Assembly (NCBI GenBank): GCA_015709595.1
Contig: CP054178.1
Coordinates: forward strand, 1,240,001 to 1,304,000
Source: Phycisphaeraceae bacterium
GTDB lineage: Bacteria; Planctomycetota; Phycisphaerae; Phycisphaerales; SM1A02
DNA: 64,000 nucleotides
Direction: 5' to 3'
The notes beneath the pieces are model-generated. The model saw only the letters and a list, made by a program, of their open reading frames with translations. It made no database searches and was not told the DNA's origin. Positions 54,846 through 63,514 of this stretch are shown in pieces; within the stretch, counting starts at the first letter, position 1; every line of letters starts with the position of its first letter. The translations under genes were made by a program, and so were the position numbers.

Positions 54846-56015
54846 TCACAGTTTGGCGAGCAGCGCCTTGGCGTCCTTGGCGGCGGCCTGGTTGGCGCCG
54901 TTGATGATGGTGTCCAGACCCTCTCGCAGTTCGTCAACGCCCTTGTTGGACAGGGCGATGATGCGGCCATTGAGCGTCATGCCGCGCGTCATCAGCGGGC
55001 CGAAGGCCTTCACGTCCTGCTCCTCGAACTTGGCGGCGACGCGCATCTTCACCACCTTGCCGGTGGATTCGCGGATGTCGTGCAGCGCCTTGGCCGAGTC
55101 GGCCTTGACCTTGATGAAGTCCTTGTTGAGCTTGTCCGCGACCTTCACCATGCCGTCGGGGTTCTTCTCCAGCAGCGGGTTGCCGTTGAAGCTCTGGCAC
55201 TTCTTGTGCAGCTCCTTGGCCTCGCCGATGAACGAGTCGATTTCCTTGAGGACTTCCTTGTAGGCCTTCATCACCTCGTCGAACTTCTTCTTGTACGCCG
55301 GGTCCGACTTGCTGGGAACGGGGTCGGCCCCTTCGCCCATGTCGTCCAGTTGCTCCTCCAGCCCCTCGACGCGCTTGTACAGCGCCTTGAGCGTGTTCTT
55401 GCACGGGTTGAGGCGCGAGGCGAAGTCTTTGAGCGACAGCTTGCCCGGCGTCAGTCCGTTGTCCTTCTCGGCGTTGCGCACCGCGTCGTCCTTGTTGAGC
55501 GCGGTCACGCAGTACTTGATCTTGCCGTTGGCGTTCTGCAGCTGCGTTTCGGCGCTGCGGGCGTCACCTTGCTTGATGAACGCCTCCGCCTTGTCGAGAA
55601 TCTCGGGAATCACCTCGTTGAGCTGACGCTCGGTCTCGGCGAAGACCTGCAGGAACTGCTGCCTGGCCTTCTCGATCTTGCCCTTCAGCTCCTCGGCCGC
55701 GGCCTTGACCACCGCGCCGTTGAGCTTGTCCTGATAGGCCCTGGTTTGTTTCTCCCAGTCGTCGAGCAGGTCCTTGGTGGCGTCGGCCTGCTTGTCGCCC
55801 TTCTTGGCCTTGGCGAGCTTGCCGCGCGCGGTCTTGAGGGCTTCGTACATCTCGTTGATGGTCTTGATCGCGTCGCTGGCCTTCTTGGGGTCGTCGGCCA
55901 CCTTGTCGGGGTCGCCGCAATGCTTTTTCCACGCATCGCACGCGGCTCCCACGCCCGAGCCCTTGCACACGCTGGTCCGGGTCTTCTCCCACGTCTTCTT
56001 GTCGGCGAACGGCAT
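54846..56015 (-). CDS. Cytoplasmic coiled-coil protein of unknown function
   Basis: A 389-residue protein rich in Lys, Glu, Ala and Asp, almost wholly helical with several coiled-coil-like stretches (for example KRVEGLEEQLDDMG). No signal peptide or membrane helix. Four or five cysteines lie near the N-terminus and middle. ATG 56015 is chosen because longer upstream sequence is basic and low complexity; GGAG lies 11 bases upstream. No family recognised. Confidence 0.65.
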   Translation of the reverse strand: MPFADKKTWEKTRTSVCKGSGVGAACDAWKKHCGDPDKVADDPKKASDAIKTINEMYEALKTARGKLAKAKKGDKQADATKDLLDDWEKQTRAYQDKLNGAVVKAAAEELKGKIEKARQQFLQVFAETERQLNEVIPEILDKAEAFIKQGDARSAETQLQNANGKIKYCVTALNKDDAVRNAEKDNGLTPGKLSLKDFASRLNPCKNTLKALYKRVEGLEEQLDDMGEGADPVPSKSDPAYKKKFDEVMKAYKEVLKEIDSFIGEAKELHKKCQSFNGNPLLEKNPDGMVKVADKLNKDFIKVKADSAKALHDIRESTGKVVKMRVAAKFEEQDVKAFGPLMTRGMTLNGRIIALSNKGVDELREGLDTIINGANQAAAKDAKALLAKL

Positions 56016-56247
56016 GGCTGTCTGCTCCACTGACCGGGTAATGACACGCGCCGCGTCGCGGGCGCCTGGTTTCGTGTATCCTACTGGAATCCACGGAGAC
56101 ACAACGGGACTGACGTGTCCCGGACGCGACTCTCTCGGACATTCAGCCCGGCATGCCCGGAATCGCCGCGCCTGTCAGACGCGTTGCGTCGCACGCCCGG
56201 CCAGATGATCGCAAACCGGTGTCTTGACTCAGGATAGGAGAAGATCC

Positions 56248-57099
56248 ATGCATCCCGACTGTCGCTTCGTCTCACGGCTGGCCATTGCCTGTGCCGCTGC
56301 CGGGTTCTTCGGCTCACCCGCGCCGGCGCAGGACTTCGCCCTTGAGCGCCTGAACAACTCGCCGCGCCATCACGAGTGGGTGGAAGTGAAGCGCGCCGTG
56401 AAGGGCGAGGCGGGCGAGGCCGAGCGTGTCATCCACTGCTTCGTCGCCTACCCGGAGGTCGAGCACAAGGCCCTGGCCGTCATCGTGATCCACGAGAACA
56501 AGGGGCTGACCGACTGGGTGCGAAGCGTCGCCGATCAGCTCGCCGAGCACGGCTACATCGCCATCGCGCCGGACCTGCTCTCGGGGCACGGGCCTGGCGG
56601 GGGCAGAACCAGCGACTTCGAAAGCCCCGACAAGGCCACGCAGGCGATCGGGCGGCTGAAGCCCGAGGAAGTCACCGCCGACCTGAATGCCGTGGCGGAT
56701 TACATCAAGGCCGTGCCCGCCTGCAACGGCGCGCTGGCCGTGGGCGGCTTCTGCTGGGGCGGCGGGCAGACCTTCCGCTTCGCCACCACCCGCGCAGACC
56801 TGAAGGCCGCCTTCGTGTTCTACGGCAGTTTCCAGCACACGAAGGATGACCTGGCCAGGATCACCTGCCCGGTGTATGGCTTCTACGCGTCGAATGACGC
56901 CCGCATCAACGCCACCATCCCCGCCACGCAGGAGGCGATGAAGGAACTGGGCAAGATCTACGAGCCGGTGACGTACGAGGGCGCGGGCCACGGCTTCATG
57001 CGCGCCGGCGAAGACCCGAGCGGGTCGGAGGGGAATCGGAAGGCGCGCGAGGCGGCGTGGGGGAGGTGGTTGGGCGCATTGCGAAAAATGGAGTCATGA
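56248..57099 (+). CDS. Exported dienelactone hydrolase-family protein
   Basis: A 283-residue alpha/beta hydrolase of the dienelactone hydrolase family. A signal peptide (about residues 1-27) is followed by the fold with the catalytic triad: Cys in GGFCWGGGQ, Asp in YASNDARI and His in GAGHGFMR. It would hydrolyse ester or lactone bonds outside the cytoplasm. ATG 56248 has TAGGAGAAG 4 bases upstream. It overlaps the next gene by four bases. Confidence 0.87.
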   Translation: MHPDCRFVSRLAIACAAAGFFGSPAPAQDFALERLNNSPRHHEWVEVKRAVKGEAGEAERVIHCFVAYPEVEHKALAVIVIHENKGLTDWVRSVADQLAEHGYIAIAPDLLSGHGPGGGRTSDFESPDKATQAIGRLKPEEVTADLNAVADYIKAVPACNGALAVGGFCWGGGQTFRFATTRADLKAAFVFYGSFQHTKDDLARITCPVYGFYASNDARINATIPATQEAMKELGKIYEPVTYEGAGHGFMRAGEDPSGSEGNRKAREAAWGRWLGALRKMES

Positions 57100-57869
57100 T
57101 GCACAATGCGCAGACCTCGCTGGCGATGGTTTTCGAGAGCACGGCCGCGACGAGGCAGGCACTCGACGCTTACGACGGGTTCGCCCAAAAGGCACGCGGG
57201 TGGTCTGTTGAGGAGAAACTCAACCTGTATCACCTTGCTTCGAGGGCGTGGGACGTCACAGGTTCGACGAAGGCTCGATCGAATGCCTTTGGGGAGTTGA
57301 TGGGTCGATTGCGTGGATACTGGCAGTTGAATCGCCCCGGCGGGCTGATGTCTGACGACGACATCTACGCGACCCTTCGTCCACTTGAGCATGTTCGGCG
57401 GTTGGGGCGAGCGAGCGATTCGCTCGAGGACGCTCTTGCGCCCGTTTTGGCATTGCGCCGAGTCAAGAAGTCCGTTTCACGCTGGTACTCGCCGATGGCA
57501 CTGTCGAAGATCCTCCACTTCTTCAATCCGTCGATTTACCCGATCTACGACACCGCCGTCGTCGAAGATCGCGTTCTTCATCGCTTTCGGAACGACTGGC
57601 GTGAGTTCGACCCGACGTTCACAGCAATCAGCATCCCGCTACACACAGGCGCGATCTACTACTTCAAGTACATGCTGTGGTGTGAACACCTCCTGTCCAT
57701 CAATCGGGCGTCGGTGCTGCAAGTATTCCGGAACTGGATCGAAAGCCAAGACATTCCGCTCGCGACGGCAGCGCTTGCTCACGGCCTCGACGCCACCGCC
57801 TTCGAGATGATCGCCATCGGCGCAGCCCATCTTCAGGCGGATGCGACGCGTGGGAGTTCGCCTCCGTAG
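57096..57869 (+). CDS. Protein of unknown function
   Basis: A 257-residue soluble protein, translationally coupled to the hydrolase gene by an ATGA overlap (ATG 57099 is the alternative). Base composition looks less GC-rich than its neighbours, suggesting transfer. The middle has SPMALSKILHFFNPSIYPIYD, a P-x-x-[FY]-P-I-[YW]-D pattern that I associate with uncharacterised helical DNA-glycosylase-like or defence-linked families; I cannot assign it. It overlaps the convergent gene at its 3' end by 37 bases. Confidence 0.55.
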   Translation: MMHNAQTSLAMVFESTAATRQALDAYDGFAQKARGWSVEEKLNLYHLASRAWDVTGSTKARSNAFGELMGRLRGYWQLNRPGGLMSDDDIYATLRPLEHVRRLGRASDSLEDALAPVLALRRVKKSVSRWYSPMALSKILHFFNPSIYPIYDTAVVEDRVLHRFRNDWREFDPTFTAISIPLHTGAIYYFKYMLWCEHLLSINRASVLQVFRNWIESQDIPLATAALAHGLDATAFEMIAIGAAHLQADATRGSSPP

Positions 57870-58654
57870 ACGACCCGCCAGTTTCGCGTCGCGTTCTCGC
57901 GCAGCCCCGGCTCGGCCAGCAGGCCCGCCATGCTGGTTCGCAGCCGATCCTCGATTCGCGCCCGGTCCAATCGCGGGGCCAGCGCCCGCAGGTCATCCAG
58001 GTCCTTCTCGCGGCGGCTGAAAAGCTTGCCCGTGAAGATGTCCACCGGATCGACCAGCCGCGCTTCCAACTTGCCGAACCGTCCCAGCGGCTTGGCCCGC
58101 TCCGACCAGCCCGTGGGAAGGTAGTGGGACTGAAAGTGCGTCAGCGCCAGCCCATATCGCTCCGACAGCGACCGCAGCAACGCATGATCCGATCGGATCG
58201 GCTCGGGCGCCTCATCCACCACATCAATGTCCTCGGTGGCGCGCGACAGCAGACCCGCCAGAATCAGCGCCGTCGAGCCGCCGATGTCGATCCGGGCTGG
58301 CGATTGCAACCGCTCACCCAACTCCCGCAGGAACTGAAGCACTGTTTCGGGCCGCGTTGCATCCATCAGCCGCCTCCCCAGCGTCGGAAATCCCGTCTCC
58401 TCGAATCTCGCATCCAGCAGTTCTCCCATTCGCGCCGCCGCCGCGCCTCCATTGAGCCGCCTCAGCAGCGCCTCGCGCCCCCACCGGCACGCCAGCGCGG
58501 CGAGCCCCTCGTGCATCAGCAGCCGAGTTCGATAGTCGAGCGGCTGGGCCGTCTCCGCCGTCTGCCGGATGGCTGATAGCAGCGAGTTCGCGTCGATGGG
58601 CTGGCCACGGGAGACCAGGTTCCACAAGTCGGATGGCGATGACTCCGAGGGCAT
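57833..58654 (-). CDS. Nucleotidyltransferase-like protein
   Basis: A 273-residue protein. The second half has GGSTALILAGLLSRATEDID, matching the GG-S-x9-R-x-T-x-D-x-D active-site pattern of minimal nucleotidyltransferases such as AbiEii-like or DUF6036 proteins. The N-terminal half is helical. It ends within the 3' end of the convergent unknown gene. ATG 58654 is chosen; the longer upstream frame overlaps the divergent BatA-like gene. An AbiE-type antitoxin partner is not seen. Confidence 0.6.
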   Translation of the reverse strand: MPSESSPSDLWNLVSRGQPIDANSLLSAIRQTAETAQPLDYRTRLLMHEGLAALACRWGREALLRRLNGGAAAARMGELLDARFEETGFPTLGRRLMDATRPETVLQFLRELGERLQSPARIDIGGSTALILAGLLSRATEDIDVVDEAPEPIRSDHALLRSLSERYGLALTHFQSHYLPTGWSERAKPLGRFGKLEARLVDPVDIFTGKLFSRREKDLDDLRALAPRLDRARIEDRLRTSMAGLLAEPGLRENATRNWRVVYGGELPRVASA

Positions 58655-58716
58655 GGACGATTCTAGCGATTCGCGTCGATCCGCCGCCACCTGAATCGTC
58701 CCGCCCCCCGCGCCGG

Positions 58717-58722
58717 TAGAAT
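58717..58722 (+). promoter_or_regulatory. -10-like box TAGAAT before the BatA-like gene
   Basis: TAGAAT ends 8 bases before ATG 58731. Confidence 0.5.
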
Positions 58723-58730
58723 CCCCGCGA

Positions 58731-60974
58731 ATGACCTTTGTCACCACATGGCTCGCGGTGGCCGGCGCGGTCGGGATGTCCATCCCGATCATCATCCACC
58801 TGCTCTGGCGGCAGCGGCGGCGGCCCATCGAGTGGGCGGCCATGCGGTTTCTCATCGAGGCCTTCAAGCGCAACAAGCGCCGTCTGCAGGTGGAGCAGCT
58901 CATCCTGCTGGCGGTGCGCTGCCTCATCGTGCTGCTCCTGGGCGGCGCGCTGGCCCGTCCCCTGCTCGACGCGGCGGGGCTGCTGGACAACGACGAATCT
59001 CGCGCGGTCATCCTCATCATCGACAACGGCGTGACCGCCGCCACGACGCCCCCGGGCGCCGAAAGAAGCGACGCCCTCGCCCGCCACGTCGCCCACGCCA
59101 TCGGCGTCATTCGCTCGCTCGGACCGTCGGAGGCGGTGGGGCTGATCACGGCAGCAAGGCCCATCGCGTCACCCGTCATTCCACCGTCGGTGGACCACGG
59201 CGCAATCATCACGCTGCTGGAAGGGTTGACCGCCTCGCAGTCGCCCAGCGATCTGGCCGGCGCGCTGCGCCTCGCGCGCGATACCGTGACCGACCTGCAG
59301 AAGGACGGCCGCCGCGCCGTCGTCTACCTGCTCAGCGACTTCCGCGCCGGGGCGGCTCCGCTGGATCAGCCGCTTGGCGACCTGTTCGCCGGGCTGGGGG
59401 ATGATGTGCTGCTGCTCGCCTCGCCGCCCGCCGAATCGCCCGCGCCCAACGTGCAGATCACCGACCTGACGCCGGTGCGCCGGCTCATCCTGCCCGGCGC
59501 GGCGGACGGATCGCAGCAGATCACCGTTCATCTGGCGCGACATGGGGGCGACCTGCCCCGCGGGGCGTCGCGCCTGCGGCTTTCGGGCGACGACATCTCC
59601 GCCGCCCCGCGCACGGTGGAGTGGGGCGCGGGTCAGGCGGATGCGTCGGTCACCTTCACCATCAACTACGATCGGGCCCTGGGGCGCGAGATCGGTCTGA
59701 CCGCCATCGTGGATGATGACGACGCCCTGGCGGCGGACAACACGCGGTACGTCACGCTGGACGTGCGCGACCGGCTTCGCGTGACGCTGGTGAGCCCGCC
59801 CACCTTCGAGCGCATCGCCTCCATCGAGCGATTGACGCCGGGGCAGTGGATCCGCCGGGCGCTGCGCACCAGCGACCAGAGCCCCATTGATGTGATCGAC
59901 CTGCCGCCCGGCTCGGTGGATGATGTCGAGTTGCGCGCGACGGACGCCGTCATCATCGCGCAGCCGGATCGGCTGACGGAGTCCGGCTGGGGCGCGGTGC
60001 GGCGGTTCGTGGATCGGGGCGGGCTGGCGATCATTGTGCCGCCCGCGGACCTGAACGTTCACTCGTGGACGGAGGTCTTCGCGTCGCACCTCGATCTGCC
60101 GTGGCGCTTCCCGCTGGAGGCGTCGTCCCACCCGAATGGGCTTCTCATGGCCGACGAGCAGCCCGCGTCGGAACTGCTTCGGCTGCTGCAGGGCGAACTG
60201 CCCGACCTGACGCGCTCGCTCATCACCTACCGCTCGCTGTCGGTGGACACGGCGTCATCGCAGGCGGAAGCGGTGCTGGTGTTCGAGAACGGCGCGCCGA
60301 TGCTCGTCATCGGCTCGCCCCGCGCGGCGGCGCCCGATCTCGCCGAGCGAGGCGGCGAGTCGCACCAGTCCACGCGCGGGCTGGTGCTGTACCTGGCCGT
60401 TGCGCCGCAGTTCCCGGAGTGGACGACCCTGCCCATCCAGATGTTCATGGTGCCGCTCTTCCAGGAAATGGTGCGTCAGGGCCTGAACATGATCCGCTCC
60501 ACGCAGCGCATCGAAGTGGGCGACCAGCCCGCTCTGCCGGGGCTGGCCCGCGCCGCGGAGAGCGTGGTCGCGCCCGATGGCGTGACCTTCGCGCTGGACG
60601 CCGCCCGCCGCCCGACGCGGCCGCTGGAGAAGGCCGGTCTGTACGAGGTGGTCGATGGCGCGGGTCTGCGCGTGGGGCGCGTGGCGGTGAATCTCGACCC
60701 GCGGGCCGCCCGAACCGATCCGCAGAGCGCGGCGGCGGTGGCGGCGTGGCTGGGGGCGTCGGGTTCGTGGCGCGTGTTCGACCCGGCGCAGCCCGCCGCA
60801 CTGCTCGCCGAGGCGGAGACCGGCGCCGCGCTGGCGGGGTATCTGCTGACGGTGGTGCTGGCGCTGCTGGTGGCGGAGACGATTCTGGCGCGCCGGTTCA
60901 GCCACGCCTACCGTGGCAGCGGCGGGGTCAGCACGACGGGCGGATTGAGTCCGACGTTGGCAGGAAAGGCCTGA
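58731..60974 (+). CDS. BatA-like membrane protein
   Basis: A 747-residue protein. The N-terminus IIIHLLWRQRRRPIEWAAMR then FLIEAF is the aerotolerance-regulator (BatA) N-terminal domain, with two membrane helices (about 3-22 and 58-80). A VWA-like region with VILIIDNG follows, in which the metal-site DxSxS is replaced, so metal binding is probably lost. A large extracytoplasmic beta-rich region and a C-terminal helix (YLLTVVLALLVAETILA) follow. It is likely inner-membrane anchored with the bulk in the periplasm. The next gene is a similar protein 67 bases downstream. Confidence 0.8.
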   Translation: MTFVTTWLAVAGAVGMSIPIIIHLLWRQRRRPIEWAAMRFLIEAFKRNKRRLQVEQLILLAVRCLIVLLLGGALARPLLDAAGLLDNDESRAVILIIDNGVTAATTPPGAERSDALARHVAHAIGVIRSLGPSEAVGLITAARPIASPVIPPSVDHGAIITLLEGLTASQSPSDLAGALRLARDTVTDLQKDGRRAVVYLLSDFRAGAAPLDQPLGDLFAGLGDDVLLLASPPAESPAPNVQITDLTPVRRLILPGAADGSQQITVHLARHGGDLPRGASRLRLSGDDISAAPRTVEWGAGQADASVTFTINYDRALGREIGLTAIVDDDDALAADNTRYVTLDVRDRLRVTLVSPPTFERIASIERLTPGQWIRRALRTSDQSPIDVIDLPPGSVDDVELRATDAVIIAQPDRLTESGWGAVRRFVDRGGLAIIVPPADLNVHSWTEVFASHLDLPWRFPLEASSHPNGLLMADEQPASELLRLLQGELPDLTRSLITYRSLSVDTASSQAEAVLVFENGAPMLVIGSPRAAAPDLAERGGESHQSTRGLVLYLAVAPQFPEWTTLPIQMFMVPLFQEMVRQGLNMIRSTQRIEVGDQPALPGLARAAESVVAPDGVTFALDAARRPTRPLEKAGLYEVVDGAGLRVGRVAVNLDPRAARTDPQSAAAVAAWLGASGSWRVFDPAQPAALLAEAETGAALAGYLLTVVLALLVAETILARRFSHAYRGSGGVSTTGGLSPTLAGKA

Positions 60975-61041
60975 GGCGCCGGGCATCAGGCGCCAGGCAC
61001 TGGCATCAGAACTCGGAACTTCCACAGCATTCACTCTCCTT
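60975..61041. repeat. Degenerate GGCATCAGGCGCCAGGCACTGG repeat region
   Basis: The spacer has GGCGCCGGGCATCAGG and CGCCAGGCACTGGCATCAG, like the GGCACTGGG runs at 42388-42450. No hairpin of note. Confidence 0.5.
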
Positions 61042-63411
61042 ATGAACTCCCCACTCGTCCGATGGCTGCTCGACCTGGAACGCATCCCTGCGGAGGCGGA
61101 GGGTCTTCGGCTGGCGTGGGAGCGGTCGCTGCCCGGCTGGGCATGGACGATCATCCTCTTCGCGGCGGTGCTCTTCGCCATCTGGTCGTACGCGCAGCTC
61201 GAGGGCGATCGTCGCGGGCGGGGCATCCTGGCGGTGGTGCGCGGCGGCATCCTGCTGCTGGTGACGGTGCTGCTCTGCGGTCCGCTGCTCGAACTGCCGC
61301 GCGAAACGGTTGAGCCGGACTGGGTGCTGGTCCTGTCGGATCGCAGCGAGTCGATGCAGATCGCCGACGCCCCCGGAGCGGGAACCGGCCAGCGGCGTCA
61401 GTCACGCGAGGAGCAGCTGCATTCGCTGCTCACGCGGACGAGCGGCGCCTGGGCGGAGATGCAGCAGCGCCGCCGGGTGCTCTGGCTGGGCTTCCACGAC
61501 AGTGCGTTTGATCTTTCCGGCGGGGCGGACTCCGCCGCGGGCGGCTCGTCTGGCGTCGGCGACGGATCGTTCACGCTGCCCGACCTGGGTGAGCCGACGG
61601 GCCGCCGCACCAGCATCGCCGCCGCCATCGAGCAGGCGCTGCAGAAGGCCGCCGCCCGGCCCATCAGCGGCATCGTGCTCTTCAGCGACGGGCGCACCAT
61701 CGACCCGCCCAGCCGGTCGCTGGTGCGTCGCCTCCAGGCGGATCAGATTCCCGTTTTCACGGTGCCGCTGGGCTCGCGCGATCCGCTGGGCGACCTGGCG
61801 GTGCGCCGTGTGGACGCGCCCCGCCGCGCCTTCGTGCGCGACAAGGTGCCTGTCGTGGTGGAGCTGGACCGCTTCGGCGAGGCGGTGCGCGACCTGGGGG
61901 CCACGGTGCGACTGGTGGACGAGGCCACCGGCGAAACGCTGGACGAGCAGCCCCTTCAGCCCGGCGGGGGCGACAGCGTCACCCTCACCGCCGAGCCGGG
62001 TGCGGCGGGGGACGCCACCTGGCGCGTCGAAGTGCGCACCGCCACCGACGACCTGGTGCCGGATAACAACATCCGTCCCTTCACGATTGAACTGGTCGAT
62101 CGTCCGCTGCGCGTGCTCTACGTGGACGGCTACCCCCGCTGGGAGTTCCGCTACCTGCGCTGGCTGCTGATCCGCGAGCAGTCGGTGCAGAGCTCGATCA
62201 TGCTGCTCTCGGCGGACCGCGACTTCGCGCAGGAGGGCAACACGCCCATCACGCGCCTGCCGCGCAGCCCGGAGGAGTTCGCCGAGTTCGACGTCATCAT
62301 TCTGGGCGATGTGCCGGGCACGTTCTTCTCGCCCAGCCAGCTCGAGATGATCCGCGACCACGTGGCGGAGCGCGGCGCGGGGCTGCTGTGGATCGGCGGC
62401 GAACGGTGGACGCCCGCGTCCTTCACGGGCACCGCGGCGGTGCTGGCCGATCTGCTGCCCATCCGCGGCACGCTGTCGCTGCCCGCCATCGGCAGGCCGG
62501 TGACCATCGAGCCCACGCCGCTGGCTGATCGGCTGGGCGTGCTGCGGCTGGTGAGCGCGGGGCAGGTGGGTTGGCCGCGCGAGCTGGCCGACCCGAGTTT
62601 CCGCTGGTCGCGTCTTCAATGGGCGCAGCGGATTCTGCCCACGCAGCTCAAGCCCACCGCGCAGCCGCTGGCGGTGACCACCGAGCCCATCGGTGGTGCT
62701 CAATTGCCGGTGGTCATCCACATGCGATACGGCGCGGGGCAGACAATCTATGTCGCCACCGATGAAATCTGGCGCTGGCGCTACGGGCGAGGCGACCTGC
62801 TGCCCGAGCAGTTCTGGGTGCAGATGATCCGCATGCTGGGGCGCGAGACGCTCTCGGGCGGCGACACGCCCGCGCTGCTGGAGGTGGAGCCGAGACGACT
62901 GGCCGTCGGCCAGCCCATGCAGATCACGCTTCGGCTGCTCGATGCGCGGCTGGCGGAACTGGACGCCCGCTCCATCCGCGCCACCATCGAGGACGCCGCG
63001 GGGGCGCGGCTGGCGGAAGTCGATCTGCGCCAGGTCGATGGCGCCCCCGGCGAGTACGTGGCGACCATTCTGCCGGACGTGGCCGGCACGCTGCGTGTGC
63101 GCGTGCAGGATGCGCTCATCGCCGCCCAGCCCCTGCTGGCCGACGCCGAGGTCTTCAATCCGGAGAATGAGCTTCGACGCCCGGAGACCGATCATGACCT
63201 GCTCGCCGCCCTCTCGCGCGACACGGGCGGGCGCGTGCTGGAGACGGCGTCGGACATCGAGCGGCTCAACACCACCCTGCTGCGCGACCGGTCGGTGACG
63301 ACGCCCAACCCCCTCACCGAGCGGCTGTGGGACACGCCGCTGGCCTTCCTGCTCGTGCTGCTGCTGCTCGCGTCGGAGTGGGTGGGTCGCAAGGCGCTGC
63401 GGCTGGCGTAG
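61042..63411 (+). CDS. BatA/VWA-like membrane protein with glutamine-amidotransferase-like domain
   Basis: A 789-residue protein. N-terminal helices (about 33-52 and 66-88), then VLVLSDRSESMQIADAPG, a VWA fold with an intact-looking DxSxS-type site (DRSES). A middle CARDB/Ig-like region and a segment VIILGDVPGTFFSPSQLEMI then RDHVAERGAGLLWIGGERW, typical of the class-I glutamine-amidotransferase-like domain found in such Planctomycetes proteins, follow. It ends in a helix (PLAFLLVLLLLASEWVGR). The pair probably forms a membrane complex; its partner AAA+ (MoxR) ATPase is not seen in this window. Confidence 0.78.
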   Translation: MNSPLVRWLLDLERIPAEAEGLRLAWERSLPGWAWTIILFAAVLFAIWSYAQLEGDRRGRGILAVVRGGILLLVTVLLCGPLLELPRETVEPDWVLVLSDRSESMQIADAPGAGTGQRRQSREEQLHSLLTRTSGAWAEMQQRRRVLWLGFHDSAFDLSGGADSAAGGSSGVGDGSFTLPDLGEPTGRRTSIAAAIEQALQKAAARPISGIVLFSDGRTIDPPSRSLVRRLQADQIPVFTVPLGSRDPLGDLAVRRVDAPRRAFVRDKVPVVVELDRFGEAVRDLGATVRLVDEATGETLDEQPLQPGGGDSVTLTAEPGAAGDATWRVEVRTATDDLVPDNNIRPFTIELVDRPLRVLYVDGYPRWEFRYLRWLLIREQSVQSSIMLLSADRDFAQEGNTPITRLPRSPEEFAEFDVIILGDVPGTFFSPSQLEMIRDHVAERGAGLLWIGGERWTPASFTGTAAVLADLLPIRGTLSLPAIGRPVTIEPTPLADRLGVLRLVSAGQVGWPRELADPSFRWSRLQWAQRILPTQLKPTAQPLAVTTEPIGGAQLPVVIHMRYGAGQTIYVATDEIWRWRYGRGDLLPEQFWVQMIRMLGRETLSGGDTPALLEVEPRRLAVGQPMQITLRLLDARLAELDARSIRATIEDAAGARLAEVDLRQVDGAPGEYVATILPDVAGTLRVRVQDALIAAQPLLADAEVFNPENELRRPETDHDLLAALSRDTGGRVLETASDIERLNTTLLRDRSVTTPNPLTERLWDTPLAFLLVLLLLASEWVGRKALRLA

Positions 63412-63503
63412 GGACGGCCGTCGTGGTCCTGCCTCTGGGGAGCAGCCCTGGAGCGATCCACCCCCCCCACGCCCCCACGCCCCCACGCCGACGCTTCCCC
63501 CGC

Positions 63504-63509
63504 TACCCT
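63504..63509 (+). promoter_or_regulatory. -10-like box TACCCT before the PH-domain gene
   Basis: TACCCT ends 5 bases before GTG 63515, which fits a leaderless start. Confidence 0.45.
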
Positions 63510-63514
63510 CTCCC

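Noticed and set aside
57096-58654. AbiE-type toxin-antitoxin operon
   Set aside because: The genes are convergent, and no AbiEi-like winged-helix antitoxin is present.
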